From contig JBLDXI010000007.1 of assembly GCA_047495785.1 (NCBI GenBank), positions 2,356,001-2,420,000 on the forward strand: a DNA stretch of 64,000 nucleotides, written 5' to 3'. Source of the stretch: Lepidodermella squamata. Taxonomy: Eukaryota; Gastrotricha. The position numbers and the translations under genes were made by a program. Below, piece after piece: positions 32,304-43,000 of this stretch (position 1 is the first letter of the stretch; every line of letters begins with the position of its first letter). The notes beneath the pieces are model-generated. The model saw nothing but the letters and a program-made list of their open reading frames with translations. It made no database searches and was not told the DNA's origin.

Positions 32304-32756
32304 GGCTGTATTCAAGGTCAAATAGGAGCAGACTTATTTTTAGAGTTGAGGTTATGTAAAGATCGAGCTCTAAGGTATAACAGCTAGTATGAAGTCTAGG
32401 GCAAATAGCCGAATATTGTAGCAATGTAGAATATGTATGATAAATTAACAGGATTCAATTAAAGCCGTTTCGCGCTTTCGCATTTTTGTGTTATGGCTCA
32501 TAAGTTCTTGTATTTAAATAAAATGTTATGGCAAGAAATGATATATCTTATCATCCAATGAATGTTATCTATTCACCTTTTGGCTCTTTATCCTCATCAA
32601 CGTTGGTATCATTGTATACATTAGACATTAGACAATTTTATCTAAGAATGGGGAACCCGAGCTCTGAATAAGGTATCCTTTTATCTATAGGTAATCTTTA
32701 TTTTAAACATTTTATCAAGAGCAGAATTCGCCAGAAAGATTGTTCCAGGTTAAACC

Positions 32757-33726
32757 ATGAATGAAGATGTCATAAAATGGGATGTCCCAAATCAGGATGG
32801 CGATCAGCCAGAGCCGGTTGGTAAGGAAGTTCAACAAATTAGCCACGTTGTAGGTGAGAAATTTTCATTCAATATATTAATCGATATTAATGCTGGCGTA
32901 CCAGGTTTCAACCGTAGCGTTTATGAGACCTATCGACGCATAATAACAACTAATCCAAGCAGTTTAACTGATGTAATGCGATCATATCAAGAGAACATTG
33001 ATGATCGCATTTCCACCCTGCAAAATGCTGGTTGTTTCATTGCCTTCAGCCAGCAACATGCGTCTGTTATTTTGCTCGAGGATTGCGCTGAAGATCGTGC
33101 GACGGAAGGAAACTTTGCAGAAATGTCAGCTGATAAATTGATGAATCGAAGTGCTGCGGTTATACACATCTTAATCGTTTCTTCAAATTACGTAATCAAA
33201 TTTAATCACGGACGAGTCACGCCAAACTATGAAAGTTACAAATGGTTTCGTGTCACAAATGTAGGAACTGTCAACTTGATGGTAAATATTTTACTCAAAT
33301 TGACATTCAACATTACAATATAACTAACAGGCATTACAACTTCTGGCACTTCATAGTCGTCCGCAGTTCTATTTGGAAATTAGCGCTGATTGCCTCGAAT
33401 TCAGTAAACGATTTGTTTCATATGTTCTTGATTACCTCGTGGCAGATGGCATCGATGATGCAAGACGTCAACGCATAGCAAATGCTATGAAAACGTTATC
33501 CATTCACACCATTGACGCGATTTCTCGACCAGACCAGCTTCCATCACTAGCTCCGATCGGGCAAAGTTCGATGGGAAGGTCGAAAATGCTGAACTTCATT
33601 GCTGCTTACGTCGCCACGAGGCCCGTGTGTTTTGGCGTTGTTGCCGTTTTTTGCGCTATAGGATGTGCAAGAAACTTTTATGATATTTGGAAAATGATTG
33701 CTATGGTGCTGAAAGCTAGTACTTAA
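32757..33726 (+). CDS. Unknown protein with C-terminal hydrophobic helix, 306 aa
   Basis: Exon 32757-33281 and exon 33331-33726 (intron 49 nt, GTAAAT..CTAACAG, phase 0) give one frame. No signal peptide. Residues 1-260 look soluble and mostly helical, without a motif I know. Near the C-terminus the stretch RPVCFGVVAVFCAIGCA is a plausible single membrane helix followed by a short tail, as in tail-anchored proteins. A TTCCAG just before the ATG could be a 3' splice site of a 5' UTR intron. Confidence 0.6.
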
Positions 33727-33847
33727 GTGACAGTCAATTTTCGAAATTACTATATATATGTACGCCTATAGGGGATTTAACCCTTTCATGGCAGAATTAT
33801 TTATCTGCGGGAGAAAAAATATTTGACAGCAGTTCGAGGGGTTTTCG

Positions 33848-34052
33848 AAGGCCCTGATCACGATTTTAAAATCCGTCACCGTTAAGGCAGAACGAAAGAA
33901 AACTGGCCGAAATCGTCCTATCCGCCCAGCTGATTTCAGGCGATTTTTCGAGCACCCTAATTTCTGGGTCAGGTGCCTTTAGTTTTGGAATTTTAGATTC
34001 TAAATTACTCCCATGAATGCCCCTGAGATTCTCCCTCACTTAGCATTGTAGG
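33848..34052 (+). repeat. Dispersed repeat pair, copy A
   Basis: Resembles 39328-39532. Shared text includes GGCCCTGATCACGATTTT, TGGCCGAAATCGTCCTAT, CAGCTGATTTCAGGCGATTT, TTCGAGCACCCTAA and CTCCCTCACTTA. Class unknown. Confidence 0.75.
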
Positions 34053-34165
34053 TGGTGTTTAGCATAGTGAACTCAGTGATGAATTACATCTTGGCTTGTT
34101 ATGTGGTGATGGTGGTGCGGTCGAGCGGTCGGTTATTTTTTTTAGCTGATTAATTAGATGGAGAT

Positions 34166-34285
34166 CATAGAGAAAAAAATGACCAGAGTAATCACTCAAG
34201 CTAAAATGTTGATCTCCATTATTATAGAACTGCGTTCTAAAAACGGATCTCAATCTCCGTTTTTTACCAAATTTTGCATGCCTAT
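34166..34285 (+). repeat. Partial copy of the 48947 MITE family
   Basis: Starts CATAGAGAAAAAAATGACC and continues CTCAAGCTAAAAT...ACCAAATTTTGCATGCCTAT, as in the arm of the complete element at 48947-49355. Its opposite end is missing. Confidence 0.65.
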
Positions 34286-34571
34286 CACTCGGGGAATTCC
34301 AAATGTGCAATTGCGAGTGACGTGATCTGAGCGCGCAAAATCCGTGCTGTGTTGCAATAGTTCAGGCCTAGTCAACAGTGGCGATTTTCGCCTCAGGCTA
34401 ATTCGACACAAAGTCATAGTGACGCCGAAATTATCTCTCCAGATAAAATCAATACAGGCCTGCAGAAAATGGTCTTGGTATTCGAGGATGGTTTGGTAAA
34501 TGCGAGGACAAGTTTTGATTTTCAGACTTTTCTTGAGACGCAATTTTGGTGGCGTCTCTATGTTTACAGCA

Positions 34572-34995
34572 TCCGACCGGCTCCTCGGCAACACTTGGCG
34601 CATTATTCGCTCCGTAGGCACGACTTTCCACGTTCTGTATTCGAGTGCATTGTGTTTGAGGTTGTAAGTTGAAAAAAATCCGCACGCTGATTGGTCAGTT
34701 GGCTCGTATCCATATATATAATTTGTGGCTTTTATTATTTTTATGAAGGCCGTATCGTAGCACGCGTTTCCAACAAATGCATAAAACCATTCATAAAAAG
34801 ATATTTTTTGCAAACATTTTATGGATCGCACGATCAAGTAGCAAGGCGGAGTCATGGATACGAGCCAACTGACCAATCAGCGTGCGGATTTTTTTCAACT
34901 TACAACCTCAAACACAATGCACTCGAATACAGAACGTGGAAAGTCGTGCCTACGGAGCGAATAATGCGCCAAGTGTTGCCGAGGAGCCGGTCGGA
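34572..34995. repeat. Long inverted repeat, 142-bp arms
   Basis: Arms 34572-34713 and 34854-34995 are reverse complements essentially throughout, with a 140-nt spacer. No target duplication is obvious. The arms carry no known gene. Confidence 0.85.
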
Positions 34996-35726
34996 AGAAC
35001 TGTTAGGCATTTTGGATATACCACGATAAGAGTATTGCGCGATTACGATAAATGCCAGAATAATGCTTCCGGCGAGGTCAGCTTGAAACAACCTCAAACA
35101 CAATGCTGTGTGATTCTCGAGCCGTTCGCCGCTGCGTCGATGAGGCGTCTGAACATGAAAGGCGCCTCATTCTCACACTCGTGTGGTCATGCGTGATAGA
35201 GAGTCAGCTGTGTGAGAAAAATTATTTACGTGTTGAACTGATTTCGTCCTTTAAGTCAACTTATTTTATTTGTTCGGCTTCAGTCCAAAGTTTTGCCATG
35301 CTGGTTTAACTTTAGAAGGATCTCGAAGCTACGACTTTTTGCGACAGGCAACTAATATTGCCAATGGTCTAGTACTGCTGTTTCAGTACTGCTTCAGTAT
35401 TGCAATTAGTACGACTGTTAGGATGATTGCTCCACAACATGTATTGTGTTGGTGTAGTTATTGTTAATTTTTGGACGAGCAAATGCAATAAAAAATTTGA
35501 TTTACACAATTAGACTCGCTATTTTCTGGTATTAAATATTTCGTTTTATACGAGCCTCCTAGCAATCCTTCGCAGGTCTACTCAGTAGTACAAGAACTCA
35601 CGGGGATTCATTATATTATTTCACAGCTTCCCGGACTACACGAGCACCAACAGTGGTAACGTAAAAGCATAATGCCGAGAGTAAATTTGTTGTAAGCTTG
35701 TTCCCGTGCCAATTCTGGTCTGGTGT

Positions 35727-35928
35727 CATATCGCGCCTTCCGCGCCAGAACAGTGTGCCGGAAATAGAAACAAATGGCGTAAAACTAACTTTTTGCATCT
35801 TCGCCAAGTCAGTCGCGTGCCTGATCGCTGGAAAAAAAGTTGAACGCCAGTTTTTTCTGCGCATCAAATGCATTACGCCATTTGTTTCTATTTCCGGCAC
35901 ACTGTTCTAGCGCGGAAGGCGCGATATG
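35727..35928. mobile_element. MITE with 56-bp TIRs, 202 bp
   Basis: Arms 35727-35782 and 35873-35928 are inverted copies with one mismatch (CATATCGCGCCTTCCGCGC start). No ORF. A relic arm of the same family is at 21548. Confidence 0.8.
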
Positions 35929-36397
35929 TGATTAGTGGGAATCTTGAATTTTAACTTGCAAAATGCAATTTAGGATTTTACTTTCCTTCAAGAAGTGTCG
36001 CTTGTGCTTGCACCCTAAAATGTATGTTCGCTCACTGGTCCGAAAATAGTAAGTCGGTTCAAAAGCACTGAGCAGCGGCAAAGGTAGCTACAAGCTACGC
36101 CTCTGGAGTTATTTTAGTTCTGCAATATATATTCAATGTTTCACCCATCTCTAATGAGCAGAATGCATCGTCAAAATTCTTACTAAGTTGGCATCTCCAT
36201 TTTTATCAGCCAAAGAGCATTTATTGTAATATTGCGTTAAAAAGCCCCCGCAAAAAAGTCACGTATACTGCCTTCTTTCATGATTTCGTTGCAAAATCAC
36301 GCTCTCACTTCAGAGGGCGGTTAATAGGCCTGATTCGAAATTGACCATTCTTCTGAAAACTTTGATCTGCATTTCAGACATTGAAGCACTTTCCAAC

Positions 36398-38707
36398 ATG
36401 GTTAACGTAGTGTCTTATCTTTTCATACTATTTATTCATGTCTTTCAAATCGATGCTGAAAAACCGTATATACTATTGCTATTCTCAACGGCAACGTACA
36501 CAGGTTCCGAGCCGAGGGATGGTCGTATTTGCCAGGCTGCGATGCAAGTTGCAGTGAACACTGCCAACTCTCGAACCGACTTGCTGCCTGACTATGAGCT
36601 CGTAACAGACTTTCGGGATGAAGGATTTCAAGCTCAATTTGCTCCGAGAAGCTACGTCGCATTCATCAGAGCTGCGGAAGATAAAATCAAGGCAGACCGG
36701 TCGAATCGAACCTTTCTTGCCCCAGTGATGTTGGGGACTCTCCAGACATGCGATACGATCACTCGAATTTCTCAGTTCATGCGGCAGATACAATTCACGC
36801 CAGGTTGTAGCGGGCGTCAATTTACCGCATCTCGCACGATTTTCCCTCACCTTTACCGAAACCGAATCCCAGCTGACTTTCAAGTTGTGCCAATTTCTGC
36901 TTTGATAGCCTCGACATCTCGATGGCAGCAGTTCAGGGCAGTCGGTTTTTCGGCAACATCCGACAGTTATGTCAAAGACTTTTTTATTCAGGGGTTGGGG
37001 TTATACTATGGCAAAATCGACCTCGGCGCATTTAACAACGATAACGTGAGTGACGGCTTGATGTGGCAGATTCGACGAAGTGACGCCAGAATAATTATTG
37101 TAGCCACCGGATCCGTAGCTCAGAGCACTCAGTTTCTGTGTTTGGCTTGGCACGCCGGCGTAAGACCTCCATTATTCGTATTCTCACTAGTCTCGTCAAA
37201 CTTCATCGATCCAACAGCGAGCGATATCAAATTACCAGGCAACTGCACGAGAGACATTTTGTCTCAACAGGTGCAGCACACTTTATGGACCGGACCTTTC
37301 GATTTCGCGATTGAAGATCATGGCGATACGAGTTTTGGTTACGACGAGCAGGGTTTTGACCTACTTTTGGACAAGTTGACGAACAACTCCCGATCGCCGG
37401 ATTATGTGCGTCGTCACAGGTGTTTCGACTCGATGGCTCAAGCTATTTTTTCATTGGATGGAGGGGAGAAGATGTTGAGGACTAGAAACAAAACCTTGAA
37501 GGATTTTGCTAACATTCCAGATTTGGTCTGGAAAGCAGTGAATGAGAGCGCAGCTGCTACCGATTTTGTTGGGTTGAGAATAGGACGCATTAAGTACACC
37601 CCAAGGCTTGAACTTGATTACGAGCCCTTGTATCTAACTCAATGGACTCCAAAAGAAGGAATGCGGATAATTCTTCGTGTTACTTTCAATGGAAACGCTA
37701 ACGCTTCCGTTTACGACCTGCGTGACTATCTTGTAGAAAGATTGAATGAACCAATCTGGCTCACAGCAGATAAATTGGCTCCGAGGGATCTCTCGGAGAT
37801 TGTTTATATCTATGAATCAATCCCACCTGCAAGCCTAATTGTCTTGGCTGTATTGGTCAGCGTGGCTGTCCTCCTCAAGGCAGTCATCTCCATCCGATTT
37901 AAGCAGAGAGCGAACAGATTTTCTGGATTTGCAGACAATTTCATATCCGTTGTTTCGATATTCGGATGCTTGATATCTGATGCGGCTGCTTTAAGCCTAC
38001 TTTCAATTAACGCTGTTGTATATTCCAGTGAATTCTGCCTATTACAGATTGTCCTTTCGGTTATCGGTATCTCCCTCGTGAATTCAACCCTCCTTGCAAG
38101 ACTTACTTCATTATATCAATGGTCTAAAATGCGAGTGCTAGCGAGAAATTTGGCCAGAATCTCGAGGATTCAAAACAGGCTGTCGTACCACCAGGTGTCT
38201 CCGGCCGGAGCTGAAAGTGTAACAGAAGGATCAGTTCGATGGGCGATCAAGCTTAATTCTGTCATTGAGGCTGCTGTATTCCTAAATATTAATGCTGGTG
38301 TGATGATTGCGTTCCTTGGAGCAGATCCAGTAAATCTGGCACCACGAGGCAGCCCTGTTCAATTCGACCTAGAAATTGATGCTTACACTTCGAATATTAA
38401 AAGTTTCTGCAGCTCGCGATACCTCAGATACTGGGCACCTCTCCTTGCTGTTTCTCACATTGCACTCTTAGCGTTAGGCACTGCCATGGTTTTCGAGTAC
38501 AGATCTGTCGGAAAGAGATACGTAATGATTCGAGCAGCTGCTGTTAATGCATTAACTATCTTTGCTGTTGTGCTGTGCTTGATGGTCCTGCTCCCGGTTG
38601 ATCGGCTCGTTCTACGTGGATCGATTCTTGGTTACGGTATGTTGCTATATTCAAACTCGACAATCATTTTACAGTTCTACAAGTCGTTTTTGAGAATGCG
38701 GCATTAG
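36398..38707 (+). CDS. GABA-B-like class C GPCR, 769 aa
   Basis: Third full-length paralogue in a single coding exon. The frame is open further upstream, but ATG 36398 aligns with the start of the 18263 gene (both MxNV...) and gives the same length. A signal peptide, Venus-flytrap domain, NEPIWLTADKLAPRD linker, seven helices and a very short tail (KSFLRMRH) are present. The flytrap part closely follows its paralogues, except for a divergent patch around residues 195-215. Poly(A)-like AATAAA words lie at about 38760 and 38775. It is the closest relative of the deleted pseudogene at 44380. Confidence 0.9.
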   Translation: MVNVVSYLFILFIHVFQIDAEKPYILLLFSTATYTGSEPRDGRICQAAMQVAVNTANSRTDLLPDYELVTDFRDEGFQAQFAPRSYVAFIRAAEDKIKADRSNRTFLAPVMLGTLQTCDTITRISQFMRQIQFTPGCSGRQFTASRTIFPHLYRNRIPADFQVVPISALIASTSRWQQFRAVGFSATSDSYVKDFFIQGLGLYYGKIDLGAFNNDNVSDGLMWQIRRSDARIIIVATGSVAQSTQFLCLAWHAGVRPPLFVFSLVSSNFIDPTASDIKLPGNCTRDILSQQVQHTLWTGPFDFAIEDHGDTSFGYDEQGFDLLLDKLTNNSRSPDYVRRHRCFDSMAQAIFSLDGGEKMLRTRNKTLKDFANIPDLVWKAVNESAAATDFVGLRIGRIKYTPRLELDYEPLYLTQWTPKEGMRIILRVTFNGNANASVYDLRDYLVERLNEPIWLTADKLAPRDLSEIVYIYESIPPASLIVLAVLVSVAVLLKAVISIRFKQRANRFSGFADNFISVVSIFGCLISDAAALSLLSINAVVYSSEFCLLQIVLSVIGISLVNSTLLARLTSLYQWSKMRVLARNLARISRIQNRLSYHQVSPAGAESVTEGSVRWAIKLNSVIEAAVFLNINAGVMIAFLGADPVNLAPRGSPVQFDLEIDAYTSNIKSFCSSRYLRYWAPLLAVSHIALLALGTAMVFEYRSVGKRYVMIRAAAVNALTIFAVVLCLMVLLPVDRLVLRGSILGYGMLLYSNSTIILQFYKSFLRMRH

Positions 38708-40029
38708 GCCGGAAAGCCATTCAGTCATTCATTTTCGAACCATAGTCTTTCACCATAATGGAATAAAATCTACAAATAAAAACAGGTCTTCTCTGGCATT
38801 TCGTTAATTATATTCGCCCGTAGACTGAGGCTCAGTAACAGATTCATCATTGAATTCTTGATGACCTAGTCGCAGGTTTCAAGTTGGATGCAGATTTTGA
38901 ATTATTCGAGACAGTGAACTTCCACTTCTAGTACTTATTCCAAGTTACATTAATTATCTTTGGCAGCCTTTGTGAGAAACGACAATATATGATTTTAGGA
39001 TAAGATGCACATTTTCTTGCACATATTCAGGCCCGCCTAAGTTTCCTCCACGAGCGCTCTCTGATTGGTCGGCCACGCGCTCAATGAATGATAAAGGATA
39101 ACTTTCGAAATCCCCCATTTATTTATGTCGAAACGAAATTCATTAAATGTGATGAAAATTTTTCGTCTTAATTTTCGTTGACGCGCGCGCTCACAAGTTA
39201 CTAGTGCGTGCGCGCATTAATTTGAATGCACGTAAAACATTTTCGCTTTACATTTTTCGAGCGAGAACCCCATATTCAATCGATTCCAAATCTAATGAAT
39301 TTCATTTCGATATAAATAAATATAAATTGGCCCTGATCACGATTTTGAAATCCGTTTGTCTTTATCTATCACCGCTGGGGCTGTACAAAAAGTGGCCGAA
39401 ATCGTCCTATCGCCCAGCTGATTTCAGGCGATTTTTCGAGCACCCTAACTTCTGTGTCAGGTGTGTTCAGTTTTGGAATTTTTATATAATAAATTACTCC
39501 CATGAATGTCCCTAAGATTCTCCCTCACTTATATCACCGAAAACATTCAGAGTAAAAAAGTTTCAGAGGCTCAGCATTCAGATCTGTATTTAGCTTTTGC
39601 AGCTTTTGCAGCACAAAAATCACGCATAGGACGAATTCGGCCGGTTTAATTGAATATCAATAGCGTCGTCATTTTTACATAGATTGTATGTACTCGACTG
39701 TAACCCCTTTTCAACAGACAGGACAAAACATTCGCGGGAACATGTTATATTTCCCGAATATAAACGTGGTATTTGCTATGATCCGAACGAAAAGGGAACA
39801 AATATATGCAAAATCTGAATGCCATTTTTCGATGGAGTTTTTTAACGGGAAAATCAAAGATCAAAGTCTCGATATAAAATGACAAAACCTAAAAAGTAAA
39901 TAGGCCTAATATCGGGTTATCAAAAGATATCGAATTCCTGTGGTTATTACGTCAGCTCTTCTACTTTTCCAGGCCTATAAAACCGTCGCCGGATCATCAA
40001 CATCATCACCGCATGTCAAACATACATTT
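38708..40029. other. Intergenic between GPCR and channel gene
   Basis: GPCR 3' flank, repeat copy B (39328-39532) and, presumably, the 3' UTR of the minus-strand channel gene. No gene seen. Confidence 0.5.
39328..39532 (+). repeat. Dispersed repeat pair, copy B
   Basis: Collinear with 33848-34052, with a short divergent insert near 39355-39375. Unknown class. Confidence 0.75.
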
Positions 40030-43000
40030 CTAAAAGACCACCAGCGATGCATAGATGTTCAGTACCAGGAAAGCATCGATGCCAATGCAGAAAATTGCAA
40101 CATCCATAGCTCGAGCATAACTGATTCGTGCCTTGAAGAAAGCGAACCTTCCGTCATTTTCTAAAAGGTAGGTGTACCTGCACGTAGCTGTGAACATTAT
40201 TGCAGCGTATAAGGTAATTATCGAGCACAGCCCGCATAGAATCAGAATATACTCAGCCATGAGAACAGATTCCGAGGTTTCGGGAATTTTATCTAAAACT
40301 TGGGATTGGATCACAATCATGCTGAGAAGGAGGGTCCCAGAGAATGCCGGACGGTCTGGGCAGTCGGGATCAAAAAGCAGTGACCCGAAGACCAGGGTCA
40401 GTATTATGGCACACGGCGCCATGTTGTTGATGAGGTACGGCGCAGGCTCACGGGAGAAGCCAACAGTGAAAATTACATACCCGGATGTTCCATTCTTTCG
40501 CAACGGCGACTTAGCAATGCCGTGTTTGTTAGACGCAGCATTGAATTTCCACATTTCACTGTCGAACGAGCCGTCAAAGGCGAATCGCGAGCCGCCAAAG
40601 AACAGAAATTTATCAGCTTCATCGAGAACAAACGTGAAATCGCAACGCTGTGTGTCGAACGGGAATTTTCTCAGCTTCAACATGCATTTCGACGTCATCA
40701 TGCCGAGTCGTATCCAATGGAAAAACAGTGTGCGATTCGGAGTCGTAGGGTAGTAAGCTACCTGGACTTGTTCCTTCCAAAACATTCCATTTTCCATGTA
40801 GATGTCGGATGTTGTGTTGGCGAATCGTATGCTCGGAACCCATACATCACTGCGCTTTACTGTGTAAACACGATCGACTTCGTTGACATTGGGCGCCGTC
40901 ACTTCTTTGGGACAGCCAGTAACAGCCCATTGAACAAGCAGTTGAGTCCCAGCAGCTATCTCGCGAGTACTAGCATCAATGTCGAACAATTCTTTGAACT
41001 CCAAAGTAATGAAAATCTGCGTCCCTACAGCCGGCGATCTGGAAAAATAGCCATTTTCAGAAAAATCAGCATTTGAAAAAATTGCAGTACTTGACTGTGG
41101 GGTTGATGAATCTGCAAGTCATCAGGTCGCCGAGTTTTACTAGCGGAACGAGATTACCGTCTATCAAGTTAGGGATATTGAAATAGGAAACGTTTGAGCT
41201 AAAGTCGTAAGTTCGAGCAGCAGCTGTGGTTGGCAGAGCTGTGGTTGATGGCGAGGATTTCAGTTCCCAGACCTTAAGGCTTCGAACCGTTACATCGGCG
41301 TTGGATCCGTTTATTCCGTACAGCTGAATCTTTGCCATACCACTTGCTAGTTGATTCGCACTGAATCCAGGTATACTGACATCGTTGAGAAGAATCGTGC
41401 TCGTAGCATTGTTTCCACTGCTGGGAGCGATGGCAACAGTGATTTTGTCGCCTGAACTCTGAATTACCAGCTTGAAATTAGCTAGCCCCGATCCATCAAA
41501 TATGTTAAGCATTGGGCTAATAGAATTAACAAAATAATTCAGAGGGACAGTTTGGCTCGTGCTTGTCGGAACTGCTTCATAAGATAGGTAAGCACTGCCG
41601 CCTTGACCGAGCTGAATGCATATATGAGCGCCGTCGAAATAGCTGAAACTACCCATGTGACCAGTGGAATCATTCGCTTGAAAAAAAAAACGAATGCTAC
41701 CTATAAATGGTGATGTCAACTCTGATTTACCTACCTACAGATGCGGGCTGGCTGCTCATTCCTATCACGAAAAAACCTGACGAATCCGGTTTGTACTCTG
41801 AAGTGACTTCCATCTCGATTCGAAAGCCGTCGGAACTGAGACTTGTAGGCAGATTTAAGCCGACAGTGGCCGATCCGTAATCGATTGATGGATTGTCATC
41901 CAGTTTCAACCCGGTCGCGTCTAAAACAGCGCCGTCCTGCACAGAAACGTATCCGCCCTCCGAGCTGAATGAGTTATTCGGTAGACAAGCAGGGATGTCA
42001 GAGTGCATGTAAGGTAGTGCGAGTAAATTAAAATCAGGCTGAAGTGATGAGCTGCTTTGCTGTTGGGTAGTTGATGCTTGTCGTGACGTTGTAGTAGGAT
42101 TCAGGGTTGTCAAGGTTGATGATGCTGCGATAGTTGATCCTTGTGATGACAGCGGAGCTGTCGAAGGCGTAAGAGTAGTGGTCGAAGTTGTTGCTGTGGT
42201 GGATAACATAGAAGTTGCCGATGACGTTGTTGCTGAGCTCGAGCTGGTCGAAGTTGAAGTCGATGGAGCGGTCGCTGTCGCAGTCATACTACTAGTGGTT
42301 GTTGTTGGTGTCGTGGTTGGAGTGGTCGACGGCAACGTAGGCGTTGAGGTCGATGGAAAGGTCGAAGTAGTAGTCGATGTTGATGGAATTGTTGTCGTTG
42401 CGCTTGGACTTGGTGTGGCCGAAGTTGTTGTAGTAGGGGCTACCGTTGTTGTGGACGTTGTTGCCGCGCTAGAGCTCGTTAAAGTTGGCGCAGTTGATTT
42501 TGTAGTAGTTGAAGTCGATGGTGCGGTCGTAGTCGTGCTAGATGTCGATGTTGATGGAATTGTTGTCGTTGTACTTTGACTTTGGGTGGCCGAAGTTGTT
42601 GTAGGTGTTGACGTTAACGTTGTGGAGGATGTTGTTGCCGCGCTAGAGCTCGTCGAAGTTCGCGTAGTTGATTTTGTAGTCGTTGAAGTCGATGGAGCGG
42701 TCGTAGTCGTGATAGTTGTGGTTGTACTTGTACTTGGGCTGAAAAATAGGAAATTTAGGAATCAAAATCAAGTAACAAAATCTCTATTCTATACCTCGTT
42801 GATGCAGCTGCATTTAAGCATGATCCTGGAGGTGGAAAAGTTGGTACAGTGGTCGTTCCCGAAGTGAGGCCAAAAAAGATAACCCGTCGTACCAGAATAT
42901 CTCCAAGGCCCCCTAGTGATCCCATTACTCCAAACATGCCAACGGCCATCACAGCCGTGCCCATTGACGGGACAGGTAGGCCAACGAAACAGCTACAAGT

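Larger units (their letters stand above)
30127..32756. other. Intergenic MITE cluster
   Basis: No gene supported. Three distinct inverted-repeat elements lie head to tail (31051-31503, 31507-31983, 32135-32303). Short TTAGGGTTAG words near 32070 are isolated. Confidence 0.5.
33727..36397. other. Intergenic, several inverted repeats
   Basis: Contains a repeat copy (33848-34052), a partial 409-bp-family MITE (34166-34285), a long inverted repeat (34572-34995) and a 202-bp MITE (35727-35928). From about 36150 the conserved GPCR upstream block begins. ORFs across the inverted repeats are not believed. Confidence 0.5.

Noticed and set aside
34250-34876. 208-codon minus ORF and mirror plus ORFs (34691-35196)
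   Set aside because: They run through the 142-bp inverted repeat, so the similar translated stretches on both strands are produced by the repeat itself.
42178-42867. Val-rich plus-strand ORFs
   Set aside because: They are the antisense of the Ser/Thr mucin exon; GTT/GTC repeats are just the complement of AAC/GAC-type Thr/Ser codons.
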